Source of the DNA: Pseudopyrenochaeta lycopersici
Lineage: Eukaryota; Ascomycota; Dothideomycetes; Pleosporales; Pseudopyrenochaetaceae
Assembly (NCBI GenBank): GCA_003313425.1
Contig: NHZP01000013.1
Span: forward strand, 558,001-622,000
Reading direction: 5' to 3'
DNA length: 64,000 nucleotides
The notes beneath the pieces were generated by a model. That model was not told the DNA's origin and ran no database searches. It saw only the letters and a program-made list of their open reading frames with translations. Position 1 is the stretch's first letter, and each line of letters begins with the position of its first letter. Position numbers and translations under genes: made by a program. Below are positions 45,045-56,836 of the stretch, in pieces.

Positions 45045-46546
45045 ATGACGGCGTTCTTTGTATCTTCTCACCATCCTATTCCACGACAGCCGGGATCCAG
45101 TGAGAACATTGGGCCGTTCCTCAATGTCGTTACTTGGATTTTGCTGATTACTTCCGCACTTGCAGTTCTTACTAGATTGATTACCAAGCGCGCATTAAGC
45201 AGGAGGATTGATGTTGACGATGTCTTTGTTATTGCAGCTCTTGTACGTATGACATTCCGCACTTTATGGCCGCATCAATTTCATGCTGATCATGTTCGCG
45301 TGCAGGCTGCAAGCATTGGTTCTGGCATAGCTGTCAGCATTCAGACAGCAAATGGGCTAGGTCGCAACGTTGACTTACTGTCAGCCAACCAGATTGTTGC
45401 TTACCAGAAGGTATGCATCACGGAAGCCCAGTTTGATTACTCCTACTTGACGCTGAAGTCGACTGACTCTGACCTAGAGCGAGTATGCCAATAAATTGCT
45501 CTACATTGCTACCTTGGCATTCGCGAAGCTCTCCATTATCTCGCTGCTTATGATCCTCACTGCTGCAGACCTGCACCGCAACTTGGGTATAGGGTTGACT
45601 GGATTCATCGCGCTATGGGGAATCGTGTCAGAGTTTGTGACTGCTTTCCAGTGTGGCACCGTTGAACCATGGCGCTTCTTCAAGCCGAATAGTAATTGCC
45701 TTGACTTGGTACGTTAATCTCATGCACGATTTCACCAAGCTAATTACTGATAAATCCCGAAAGGCCTCATTCTGGCGTGGCATGGGCGTTATCAACATCC
45801 TCACTGATTTCGCGCTGATACTTTTCCCGGTGCACGTGATTGTGACGTTGCAGATGAGCATGAGCAAGAAGATCACGATTTTAACCTTCTTTGGCGCACG
45901 ATCACTGTATGTCCTCAGTTTCTAGTCATGGTGTGAACTGACAGGTCACAGGGACGTCATCGCAACCGCTGTCCAAATGATATATGTATCCGACTTCAAT
46001 TCTCATAATCCAACTCAAGCTCTCTGGAAATGGACATTAGTTACTCAGATCATCGAGTGTATTACCATTCTCACATCTTGCGTCCCATACTTGCGCCCAC
46101 TTCTCGAATCTTTGCCGTCAGGTCTCTACGGCTCTGATGAACTCCGTCGACGCGGTACACCGTCAGAGCTGGGTTACTCTCGTAGTAAAAGCGGTTCATA
46201 TCAGCTTAGCAGTAATGCTTCTAAAGTTGGAGGAGACGCCAAAAACAACCGCAAAAGCCCAACTGAGGGGGGAATCAAGCGCTTCCTACCCATGCTTTCG
46301 CAAGAGAAAACCACGCATTCGAACTCAGCGTCAGGATTACCTGGGGGCCCGAGACGCCCCGATGGAGAGATAGATGTTGAGATCACAGCCTTAAATAATC
46401 ACTCAGGAGATGATAAGAAGTGGGATACAGAAAGTACTGGGAGTCATTCGAAGATCTTGAAGACTACCGTTATGAGTACAGAGTGGGAGGAGGCTCAGCA
46501 CCGGAGTAAAGATGGCTCGAGTGATGAGATCAAGGTAATGAAATAA
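45045..46546 (+). CDS. SAT4/Pth11-like rhodopsin-fold membrane receptor
   Basis: Exons 45045-45242, 45306-45410, 45478-45708, 45764-45906 and 45952-46546 give 423 residues. The family has seven membrane spans and includes putative fungal GPCRs such as Pth11, although many members have unknown roles. Conserved features are the first span followed by RRIDVDDVFVIAAL, the block ANKLLYIATLAFAKLSIISL with FQC in the next loop, a W-R-F-F-K-P-N-S-N-C-L-D loop, then INILTDFALILFPV and the last span after LWKWTLVTQIIECITILTSC. A hydrophilic tail of about 150 residues with Ser/Glu-rich sequence follows, as in signalling members. All four introns are 50-70 nt GT-AG. No CFEM domain is at the N-terminus. 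Confidence 0.9.
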
Positions 46547-48472
46547 ATGTAAAACAGTTAATCCACGCGAATGATTGTGCTATCGGATTGTAGTAGTTTG
46601 TTCCTGTTATACGGACTAGGACAAAAATCTTCTCCTGAGTTGTAGTGTTGCTCTTTTGAGGGTGAAATGATGTCTGCGTTTTGACATTAGACGAAACAAT
46701 GAGTCCAAAGTTACGCAGTGTAGGTCTGCATTATCTAAGACAAACTACATGGCCCATTCTCACTAGTAGTTCGTATGATAGCAGCAGGAGCACTTCGCTC
46801 AGCGATATACTTCATATCCCAAGGAGATATTGTGCAGTTCGACTGTCATCACAGAGCGGAGCATCAGAAAGGAAGCATGCCATCTAAAAGAATACATACT
46901 GGAACCAAGTGATAGGGGACGTTTTGCAACCTCCTTGGATCTGCCGAGCCCCTAGGTTTCTAATGATTACTTGAGCGAGATTGCCCGAGTTGCAAACTAC
47001 TGTTTCTGGACTGACACAAGCGCAACAGAAACACATTTGCACAACGGGCTAACATTGCAGTGGTAGCAATCGGTGACCCAGCCAGTGGGTGACTGGCAAA
47101 CGCAGTACATGACCAATTAAATCCCAGTCAACAGATATAGCGCGTTTGTTGTAGCATCTCGTGACGTTGGTACCATATTATAAACTTTCCGCAAGGAAGA
47201 TGAACAGGCCCCAGATCGCACACTTCAGGGTCCAAGTGTGACATATAGCCGATTTTAATGTGCGGTACACGCAAAGTGCACTCAAGCTGCGGGTTGTGTT
47301 TATACGTAGCAGACGTGAATGGAAAGCAAAAGATGAGTGGCCCAGGAATGACATAAATCGAAAGCCGACTCTATGGCTCAGAGAAGTGTACTTCAGTCCC
47401 TATTCAAGCGTCAAAGAGGCATTTGGCAGTAGTACAGCTGTGATTATTTTGATGAACTTCAAACCATCAGCGTGGGTGGAGAAGCACCGGACAAATTTCC
47501 ACGTGGGATTGCCGATATGGGACTAAGCTTGTATAACAGCATCGAACGATCTTCCACCCCTTCATTCTCTTCCCAACCACCTCTTTCTCCAAGATCTTGT
47601 CCTCTTCTGTACTACGACTGGTCTGCGGAGAGGCCTCTGCTTCTGCTGACAACGGTATGACAGCCGTTTTTGTTACCACTTCTGCTGCAGCTGTGCGTCC
47701 CTGTCAGTCAGCATACTGTCCGTTCAACTTCACTATTCTAGTGCCGTAACTCGTGCAACAGTCAATTGATTAGGAATATCTTAAGCCCCCTTTGTCATTT
47801 TAGCCATTTCTTAGGTAGCCAAGTTGAGTTCTCGCCTTGGACGGTAATCCACTGCAGCCTCAAACCACGCAAACGGAGCTTGCAGCGCCCAAATGCGGGC
47901 TGCATTGGGCCTCCAGGCATGGTCCATGCTGTTCAGGCAAACACAATAATATGATTGGAAACTTGTTAGGTTTGCATCTGCCACCTGGAAGACATGCGAG
48001 CAAGGGATCCGCACTGATGCATGCCACCGCTTTCTACCGCTCTTGCCAGCCTAATCGTGCGACGTAACCACCAATCAGCGCTTCTCTTTATGTAGTCCTC
48101 CCTGAGACTATGAATGCCGTGCGATATGTCTAGATGCCGCCGTCACTGCGGAAAGCCTACAATTGCCTCAGCCGTGCAGAGGGTCGTCTAGCGTTTCTCA
48201 CGCTCAACGCTTCATTGCAGTGCCCAGTGCCGCCACCTAGTTTCTACCTGCTACCGTCTGTGCCGGCGCACATGGCTCGCGTTACCTCTAGGAGGGATAT
48301 ATATCAAGATTGACTTGCATTGCATATGTCCTGTATCACGATCCCCTTTCCACGTATCGTCTCCTTTCCCATTCTGCTGGCTTACCGTTCGGGACGCTGT
48401 AGCTACCAACAAGTACTTCTATCAACCTGACATCTAGTGCTTAATAAAGTGAATATTTGAGATTGAGGAGCG
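46547..48472. other. Intergenic, no gene seen
   Basis: About 1.9 kb. Short frames on both strands lack starts, splice signals or domains. The last 150 bp form the promoter and leader of the permease gene, with a TATA-like GGGATATATATC near 48295-48306. Confidence 0.45.
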
Positions 48473-50430
48473 ATGGAGAAGCGCATCGACTTACAGGCAT
48501 TCGACGATGACATCCTTCGAGCTAGAGGCAAGAGCTCACTATCGGAATCCAAGGGAAACCAAGAGTTTGACCGCGATCGATATGAGTTGGCAAGAGTGGG
48601 AAAACAGCAAGTTTTGAAGGTGTGATGCTCCTCGCGAAGAAACTTTGCCCAAACTAATGGTTTCAGCGTCGCTTTGGACTAGTAAGCATGACAGGTCTTT
48701 CGTGTGGTCTGATGTGCACCTGGGAAAGTCTACTTGTGTTAGTTCACCTCAAAATTTAGACTCTTGTTGCTGACCTTCGATCAGTATTTTCTCAATTGGC
48801 TTCACGAAGTGAGTTTGATTGCTCTCTGCTATAAGAAAGAAAGTAAACTAATAAACTCTACAGTGGCGGCCCTGCTGGTCTTATTTACGGCTTCGTACTG
48901 ATATGGCTCGGCAATTTCTCAGTATTTATCTGCATCGGTGAGCTTGCGAGTGCGGTTCCAACTGCTGGAGGTCAATATCATTGGGTCTCGCTCCTTGCAC
49001 CTCGATCCAACAAGAAGTTTTTTAGCTACGTCACTGGCACGTTTGCCCTACATTGAGGCTCTGAAACATGGACTGACAATCCCAGGTTGGCTTACGGTCA
49101 TTGGATGGATTGCAGCGCTTACTTCCGTATGCTTCTTTGTCGCTGACCTGGTCTTACAATTGGTCAGCTTGAACGACCTCGACACCAGCTTTGTACGAGA
49201 AGGCTGGCATGGAACACTTCTTCTATGGGCCGTCCTACTTCTATGCGTTTTCATAAACGTATTTATCAGTGGTGCACTACCAGCGATTGAGGTTGTCGTT
49301 CTGATCGTACACATCCTGGGTTTCTTTGGGATTCTCGTGCCTTTGGTATACTTGACTCCCACCCATAACTCGGCTAAGCAAATCTTCACCACTTTTCATA
49401 ACACGGGCAGATGGAGCACTCAAGCTCTTGCATTTTTTGTGGGCTTGCAAGGTAACGCACTGGCATTTGTCGGCACAGACTCAGTAGTTCATGTAAGTTT
49501 AGCTGTTCGTTCTGCAATGATAGTACTAATGCCAGCAGATGTCCGAGGAAGTGAAAAACGCCAGCACTGACGTCCCCCGCTCGATGCTTCTGAGTCTCCT
49601 TATCAATGGTTCATTAGCATTAGGTATGCTGTTTGCTGTTCTTTTCAGCGCCGATGACATTCAGAGGCTGCTTGAAGAAGACGTACCGACGTCTCCGTTC
49701 ATCCGGATCTTCCGCCATGCCGTGGGATCTGAAGTTGGGGCGACTATCATGGTCAGTATCATTATTTTACTGGAATTCTGTAGTGCTATGGGCTGCTTAG
49801 CAGCAGCATCTCGGATGACCTGGTCCTTTGCTCGCGATCGAGGTCTTCCCTTTTCGCGCGCACTTAGTATGGTGAGCAATGTTAATGGGCAAGTTTCAAT
49901 GGATGAAGGCTTAAAAAATACAGATCGACAAGCGGTCAACAATTCCTGTGATTGCTATCATCGTAGTCACCGTATTCTCAGCGCTGCTTGCTCTTATCAA
50001 TATTGGGAACAACGCTGCTTTTAACGGAACTATATCCCTGGTCCTGGAAGGCTTTTACCTTTCGTACCTACTTGCTCTCGGTCTCCTACTCTGGAGACGA
50101 CTCCGCGGCGATTTAGACAACCCGAACTCATCCCTGACGATCTTTAACTTAACACATGTTGACGAAATATACGATCGTAGCTTGTCTTGGGGTCTATGGC
50201 ACTTGAAAGGTGCTCTTGGCGTTGCTAATAACGTCGTTGCTATCTGCTATCTGGTACTAATTATATTCTTTAGCTTCTGGCCCAGCACAATGAACCCGGA
50301 CTTGAACCATATGAACTGGGCTGGGGTGGTAACGGGATCAGTCGCATTGTTCAGCGTGGTCTACTACCTCCTTTTTGCAAACAAATCGTACACTGGACCC
50401 ATCGTCGAGGTAGATCCGCACGTTCTGTAA
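48473..50430 (+). CDS. Amino-acid/GABA/choline-type permease (APC superfamily)
   Basis: Exons 48473-48619, 48667-48737, 48785-48808, 48864-49036, 49086-49492, 49539-49871 and 49924-50430 give 553 residues with about 12 membrane spans. Family motifs include RRFGLVSMTGLSCGLMCTWE, the gly-rich NGGPAGLIYGFVLIW, GELASAVPTAGGQYHWVSLL and EEVKNASTDVPRSMLLSLLI. This pattern is that of the fungal GABA permease Uga4 and choline transporter Hnm1 group, which import small amines or amino acids at the plasma or vacuolar membrane. The exact substrate cannot be read. The intron 49037-49085 starts with GC rather than GT; frame and the conserved YVTGWLTVIGW require it. The third exon is just 24 nt. Confidence 0.9.
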
Positions 50431-51623
50431 TGGCAGCGATGAAAACAGAAAAGGAGGTCAAATGAGGACAGAAAAACGAGGCGGACAAGGAACCCCAATG
50501 AGATTGGTTCTGATTATACTTCCATACAGCCTTTACTGCATTGTAGGATATGGTGCTAGGTGGGAATTCTTTTTGGTGGATCATAGATTGAGCATTCGTT
50601 CATAGGTCTATTACGAGATAATGACTTGGCTTACACAGCCTTAGACTCTTCCTCTCCTCTCTTTCAGCCTCCGTTGGAGATGGCAGTCCCTGGGTCAGGA
50701 AGGATCCGGCGCATTCTTGTGACCGTCCACAACATCTAAAATATTACAATATCAACATAGGATCGGTAGATGGCTGCTTTGATCATGTATGGGCGCAGTG
50801 TAACCAAATACGCTCAGCTCAAAGAGTCAGCCGCGATGGGTCAGCAATCGTCCGGTGAATCAGATGCTGCTACGGGTCTGCAGCAAGACACTCGTATTCA
50901 AACACGAAGCTTGACACAAGCATTCAACATCGTAACGATCAACTCTAGCCTACTCTACTCTATTATCCTCATTCATATCAGAGGGGGCTCTGGCATAGCA
51001 CGCCAAAAATAGCAGATCTTTCGCAGCTCTTTCAGCTGAACACCCGGATCTGGCTAGCTTCACAGCCACAGCTTTCCCATTGGATGGCGGACGCCACGAA
51101 CTCACATACGCCTCCAGCAACCAAGAAATACATCGTGGAAATCTGGATCCCGCTAATAGGTCTTGTTTTGGAAGACTTGGTTTGTGCCACTTTGAGGCCG
51201 TGTTGGTGCACATTGACCTGATGTCGAAGCCTCCACCCGCTGAGCCAACAGAGAAATTAGCGCAAAAGTAGCGCAGGTTAGCCTTTCCACTTGTAGTTTG
51301 ATATTTTCTGTTACGAGATGGAAGGACGTCCATAACGCCAGCGTAGACGGCTGCGGCGTTGATGGAGGAGGGCAGAGTTGGGGCGCTGCACACAAGGTGC
51401 CCGAGGTATCCTCCAAGTTGATGTATTTTGGGAGCAAAAAGAAGGCTGTAATTAACATGGAGAGATATATAAAGACCTTGAGATGAAGATACAATGGTCA
51501 TCAGCAAGCCAGAAACCGACTTTATTCAAGCAATATCATCTCAACACAATTTCACGCACCTCATATCAGGCTTTTCTACCGATCTCAATATCAAGTTAAA
51601 ATATCTCATCCACAATATAGAAA
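50431..51623. other. Intergenic, no gene seen
   Basis: A 185-codon minus-strand frame (50950-51507) overlaps another frame and begins with TTG; its sequence shows no domain or membrane pattern that would support it. The last 40 bp lead into the next gene. Confidence 0.45.
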
Positions 51624-52223
51624 ATGATCTTCTCCACTTTTGCTGCTGCCTCTCTCCTCTCTCTGGCTGCAGCAGCTCCGACCGCGATTGAAAAGCGATG
51701 GCCAGCCGACACTAGCTCCCTAGAACCCTCCGTCATCTCTGTCTACCACGGCTTCAATGGCGCCATCGACTATGGAGTTGACAAAGGCGAAGTGTCCCGG
51801 GAGCAATGGAATGGTAGAGACAACTCCACCCTTGTAACCTACGACCTTAACACCAAGACCCTCCCGGCCACCTGCTCCTTTAAGTTCTGGCTGGAGACTG
51901 ACAGCGTCTCCCTGTTCTCTGGCACCGCACAGGTTGACATTTTCTCCTCGCTTCAACCAGCACCAGTTGGCGGATCTCCTGGTTGGGGTGGGCCAGGCAA
52001 CCAGCGCTATCTCAATCTCGGCCGCTTCGAGGTCAAGTACAATGGAAATGCGGTCGTAATTACAAATGTTGCGCCGAACCAGTTGGATAGCTTCCCTTGT
52101 CCGAAGATTGGAGACTTCAATGTTAAGGATGGACTCGTTGGATACGAAATTGTGCCAGTCGGTGATAGCGTGAGGGTGGAATGGGACCCGGTCGTGAGCG
52201 GACTATTGCTTGACTGGTCATGA
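51624..52223 (+). CDS. Secreted But2-domain-like protein
   Basis: Intronless, 199 residues. The signal peptide (FSTFAAASLLSLAAAAP) is followed by a short propeptide ending in the Kex2 site EKR at residues 23-25. The mature part contains SVYHGFNGAIDYGVDKG, ATCSFKFWLETDSVSLFSGT with QVDIFSS, and a Gly/Pro-rich loop. It ends with the beta-strand-rich NLGRFEVKYNGNAVVITNVA and PCPKIG. Two cysteines (C-S-F-K-F and F-P-C-P) could form a disulfide. The pattern resembles the But2 C-terminal domain found in many fungal secreted proteins of unknown function. It may be a cell-wall or host-interaction protein. Confidence 0.75.
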   Translation: MIFSTFAAASLLSLAAAAPTAIEKRWPADTSSLEPSVISVYHGFNGAIDYGVDKGEVSREQWNGRDNSTLVTYDLNTKTLPATCSFKFWLETDSVSLFSGTAQVDIFSSLQPAPVGGSPGWGGPGNQRYLNLGRFEVKYNGNAVVITNVAPNQLDSFPCPKIGDFNVKDGLVGYEIVPVGDSVRVEWDPVVSGLLLDWS

Positions 52224-52718
52224 ACAGGTTGACTCGGCGGTTGAGGGATCAGACGTAGCATGACTTCGATTCTTACACTCTTTTTTGGAACGATTTTAGG
52301 GCTAAAGGAGCTTCGGCGTTGGCATATACCTAGACATGGATATACCTTTCGGGATCTTGATACATAGGACTTTGGAAGCATACCAGACAGTCATTCCAAC
52401 GAATAACATTAAGATGATAAATCCTATTGCTTGCTTCAAACATACAATTGTACTGGGCTACTGGAGGTGGCTTGCTTGTAGAGGGTCACGCGAATGAAGT
52501 CCGAAGAGGACGTCATGTTCGTACCTGCCAACGCGATGATGTTGCTTTCAGTGAAATAAGGGTCACAGCGTGATTTATCATGTAGAAGATGTAAGATTGA
52601 TCACAATAATTGAATTGTTCTAGTAGAGTAGGTGATGCAAGTTGGTTATGGTATAGTCCGGGACAGTTGAATTCGGTGATATTCTTGGTAAATACTATAC
52701 AGACGAATTAAACGTTTC
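52224..52718. other. Intergenic between convergent genes
   Basis: 3' flanks of two convergent genes; no gene seen. Confidence 0.5.
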
Positions 52719-53902
52719 TCATAGCTTCGGCTTGGACACAATGTAAGAGTTGCCAATCTGCAGCCACTTTACGGCATCGGTGACAAATTCATCAACAATC
52801 TCCCTTGCGTTCTTCTTCTCGGTGACGGCTGCAGCGACCTTGCCCATCAAGAACGGCCGTGCGTTGTCCATGGTCTCGTCATCAAGATCATCGCCCAGCT
52901 TCTCAATGTCATACTCAACAGGTAGTACGCCTTTGCTGGTAAGTTCCTTGATCTCGGCCTGCCTGTTCTCTTCCCAGTTCGCAACATAGGCGTTAGTGCG
53001 GATACGGAGGGGTCGGCCCGTAAAGATGATGGTACGGATATTGTCGTCCCAGCCGGCTGTTCGGACAGCTTCTTGATGGGCCTTGGGCGCGCCGGCTTCC
53101 TCAGAGAGAACAAAGCGCGTTCCTACCCACACACCGGTAGCACCCCATGTGAGTGCTGCGGCAAGCGATTGGCCGCTATACATGCCACCAGCGGCGACAA
53201 TCTGCACCTCCTCGCCAGTCAATGGCGACTTGTGGCCACGGACCAACTTGACAGCTTCGGGGATGAAAACCGACGTGGGAACGTCACCAGTGTGTCCTCC
53301 ACCTTCACCACCTTGCGCGCAGATGATGTCGACACCGAGATCGAGACACTTCTTGATATGCTTGGGGTGGCCAATCATGTTCATGTACAGGATGCCGGCC
53401 TTATGGAGCTTCTCAACGACGGCCTTGGGTGGGACACCGACGGCAGAGACGAAAAGCCTGGCACCGGATTCAATGACGATATCGGTGAGCTCGTCTAGCT
53501 TGCCCTTGGTGTAGTCGTAGCTAATCATCGGTCAGTTGTGTACAGACGCGCAAGAGGGACTGCGACCACATACTTGGTCTTGCGGGCGCTTCCGCCAACC
53601 TGAGGCAGGAGGAGGTCGATACCGAATGGCGCGCTCTTGTCATTCAAGTATCCCTTCAACTCAGCAACCTGCTCCCGTAACATGTCCGGTGTGTATCCCA
53701 CACCGCCAATAACGCCGATACCTCCGGCATTGGTGACAGCGGCAGCGAGCTTGGGCCCGGCAGCCACGTTCATGCCCGCAAGCATGACCGGGTGCTGAAT
53801 CTTCAGCAAGTCGGTGAGCTTTGTGCGGATTTGCTCTAGAACACGTTAGCCATCGTGGACATGTGAACGGATATAAAAGGGTGGCGTACGTGGAGATGCC
53901 AT
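52719..53902 (-). CDS. Nitronate monooxygenase (2-nitropropane dioxygenase family)
   Basis: Exons 53902-53890 (13 nt), 53835-53574 and 53520-52719 give 358 residues. The enzyme is an FMN-dependent TIM barrel that oxidises toxic nitronates such as propionate 3-nitronate. The N-terminal IQHPVMLAGMNVAAGPKLAA and GGIGVIGGVGYTPDMLREQV bind FMN. The motif CAQGGEGGGHTGDVPTSVFI is the phosphate-binding and catalytic-His region, and VAAGGMYSGQSLAAALTWGA with GVWVGTRFVLSEEA completes the barrel. The first coding exon holds only MASP plus one base, read from ATG 53902; no targeting signal is seen. It diverges from the folate gene 314 bp away. Confidence 0.92.
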
Positions 53903-54216
53903 GGTGACAGTACTGATGACGGATTTAACAGGCTATAGCTGTGATACAAGGGGATGGGAGAGCGTTTAGGAGTAAAGAAGACAAGAGTTTGGAAGAAAGT
54001 GAGGAGCCGCGGGATCTTATGGCGTGAGGAGTCTTCATCGACTCTTGCAGTGCAGTGAGAAGCCGAGGCACAAGTCAGGCGGAGCAGTGCAATCCCCATG
54101 TGTCTAGCGCATTTTAGATCCGGGGTAGGCGCCAAGGCCGAGCCCGCGCGAAGTTTTGCTCCGTCACCTCCGATTGCATCACATGCAAAGTCGTTCACTA
54201 ATGCTAAAATATTGCA
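53903..54216. promoter_or_regulatory. Divergent promoter of nitronate monooxygenase and FOL1
   Basis: 314 bp between opposing start codons, the only regulatory space for both genes apart from introns. An out-of-frame ATG at 54201 lies 16 bp before the FOL1 start and could act as an upstream ORF. Confidence 0.5.
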
Positions 54217-55865
54217 ATGTCACTGTATACGGGCACGTTACGAGCATGCTCGCCGAGGCCACTCCAAAGTGCTGTAAAGGGATTCGTAATCTCAAACAAG
54301 GGGATTTCATGCCAAGCAAGTAGACCTCAAGCTCGACTGGCAAGCATACAATGCCGCGCTCAGAAGCATAATGCCCGCTTTCGTCATGACTCCGCCAGGA
54401 GACCTCACCGAGCCTTTGTTGCTTTGGGGAGCAACATGGGCGACAGAGTAGCCATGATCGAGCAGGCATGTAAAGAGATGGAGGGCAGCGGAAACATCAA
54501 GATTGTGCGGACGAGCAGTCTATGGGAGACGAAGGCTATGTATGTCCTCGATCAAGACAAGTTTGTCAACGGTGCCTGTGAAGTAAGCTGTGTGTGCGTC
54601 CAGTGACTTCAAGTTCTGACATTCATAGATAGAAACCCCACTGTCACCAATTGAACTACTAGACCAGCTCCAGGCTATTGAAAACAACATGGGCCGTGTT
54701 AAAGTCGTAGAGAAGGGACCGAGGAATATAGACTTGGACATCTTACTCTATGATGACCTTCAATACTTGGATGATAGGCTCCAAATACCACATTCTCTGA
54801 TGTTAGAAAGGGAATTTGTGCTTCGACCATTGTGCGAGTGCGTTGGTTTGGCTCTCCATGAAATGGCCTATGCTAATTTGGTACAGGATTATGCCTAGGG
54901 ATGATGCGAAAACACATCAATCTACGAAAGGATCGCTTCATCATCACCTTTCACAATTACCTCCATCACGAGAGCCATTATCGCCCATGACACCCCTGGC
55001 CAAATTCATTCCACCAGTGTCCACATTGCAATCACAACGGAAAACTCGGATAATGTCTATTCTGAACGTCACGCCAGATTCGTTCTCTGACGGTGGTAAG
55101 AACTACAACATCACTGAAGCTACACTCGCCGATACCATCAAATCTCATATCGCAGCTGGAGCCACCATCATCGATGTTGGTGGGCAATCAACTCGACCTG
55201 GATCAGTCCAAGTGTCGTCAGAAGAAGAAATGACTCGCATACTACCCGCTGTGCGTCTCATCCGCTCGCTCCCTGAAGCCAAGAATGTGGCCATTAGTAT
55301 CGACACATATCGGGCTGAAGTCGCAGAGGAATCCATCAAGGCCGGCGCAGATATCATCAACGATGTCAGTGCAGGCGTCCTGGACGATGCCATGTTGCCT
55401 ACTGTCGCAAAGCTCGGCTGCACAATATGTTTGATGCATATGCGTGGCACACCAGAGACAATGAATAGTTTAACATCCTATCCTGACGGCATTGTCGAGA
55501 CAGTAGGCAGGGAGCTCCTCGAGCGCGTCAATAGAGCGGAAGAAGCAGGCATCCGGCGTTGGAGGATTGTTCTCGATCCCGGTATTGGCTTTGCAAAGAC
55601 CCAAGAGCACAATCTTGAATTACTACGACAAGGGCGTGAACTGAGAAACTTTCCTGGCCTGCAAGGGTTCCCGTGGCTGGTGGGGACGAGCAGGAAGGCG
55701 TTTGTGGGCAGAATTACAGGGGTGCAAGAGGCGACGGATAGAGTTTGGGGCACTGCTGCGGCCGTCACAGCAGCAATACAGGGTGGAGCTGATATCATTA
55801 GGGTGCACGATGTGAAAGAGATGGGACAGGTTGCAAAGATGGCAGACGCGATATGGCGGGTATGA
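54217..55865 (+). CDS. FOL1: Folate biosynthesis HPPK-DHPS bifunctional enzyme
   Basis: Exons 54217-54582, 54629-54837 and 54887-55865 give 517 residues. HPPK pyrophosphorylates 6-hydroxymethyl-dihydropterin and DHPS joins it to p-aminobenzoate. The HPPK domain (about residues 67-200) has FVALGSNMGDRVAMIEQACK, SSLWETKAM and GPRNIDLDILLYDD. The DHPS domain (about 245-517) has SILNVTPDSFSDGG, IDVGGQSTRPGS, DIINDVSAG, LDPGIGFAKT and WLVGTSRKAFVGRITG, which carry pterin and pABA contacts. The first 65 residues are Arg/Ser/Ala-rich, fitting a mitochondrial presequence. No dihydroneopterin aldolase domain precedes HPPK, unlike trifunctional yeast Fol1, so that step must be encoded elsewhere. All junctions keep frame. 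Confidence 0.94.
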
Positions 55866-56836
55866 AGGCCGAGCACCACGTCGAACTCCAACAGCCGCAT
55901 GACTAGGACAAGGCCAACCGTACTGAAAAAGAGAGGATGCATGTGTAAGTACGTTTAGGAGGATGAAAGTAAAGGGTCGGGGAATATGCAATATGGTGCC
56001 TTCAATCTTCGGGAATACATATCACCGTATGTGCACCTTATATGACACCAGCACAGGAAATCATAGAGCTCGACGTCACCAAGTCTACGTTGCTGATGGA
56101 AAAGGGCGTCCAGTATGACTCGACGCCCCGGCCATTACCGTATCCGGCAGCAAAATAGACACTATCTCGAAAAGGATGGTCCAGATTACGAAATGAGGAC
56201 AGTGCATGTTCAAATCGGCGAGGATGGCGCGTGGAGTACTCCTATCAAGATGGGCAAGATTCTCTATGATGGATATTGGAACAAGAGCAAAGGCTTCTGT
56301 GGTACATGTGTTTCACAGCCTTTACTCGCTCTGTAGATATCGCTCCCCAAGTTGACAACTTTCCAACTTTCCAACTTCCCGACTCTCCATTGTGGGATGG
56401 GATCTTTCTGTATTGTCCATCTTTGAAATCTCACCTTGCACGTGATAGCACCCCATGCATGATTCCGACGGGTGAGTTGCACATGACGGCGGCTTTATGT
56501 CACCAGCTGAATCATTGTGCTTGTTTTAAGTTGTACCCACATGGACTCAAGAGTCACCGAGATGTGACTCCTGATGTCTTACTCCACGATGCGCGGATTG
56601 CCCCACGTTCCAGGCCGATTGGCTCCCGGCATGACGCGAACGACCCCGATAGCGTCCCTATCACATCACTTATCGCGTCTTGACACTCAACATTCCCCTC
56701 CAGTCAAACAGCGTTGAGATTGGGGTTCCCTTCTTCTTTGTTCTCGTGCTTTGCGATCCGAACTCTAGGTTCATCTCATCCTCTCGCCCATCTCGCTGCT
56801 TCTGTTGCGGTCAATTGCTCCTGTTACGCCACCACA
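55866..56836. other. Intergenic with ambiguous coding-like stretch
   Basis: Between 56052 and 56683 the plus strand has three coding-like pieces in different frames: a 38-codon piece with EIIELDVTKSTLLMEKGVQY, a second with ENRHYLEK-like sequence and VQIGEDGAWSTPIKMGKILY, and a third from about 56330. Joining the second and third needs a 35-nt intron, shorter than any other here. It is therefore not called as a gene. The last 130 bp are CT-rich leader of the R3H gene. Confidence 0.35.

Noticed and set aside
47260..48067. Several short frames between the receptor and permease genes
   Set aside because: All are under 90 codons, mutually overlapping, and without starts, splice sites or domains that could support a gene.
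50950..51507. 185-codon minus-strand frame
   Set aside because: No ATG at its start, no recognisable domain, and it overlaps another equally long frame.
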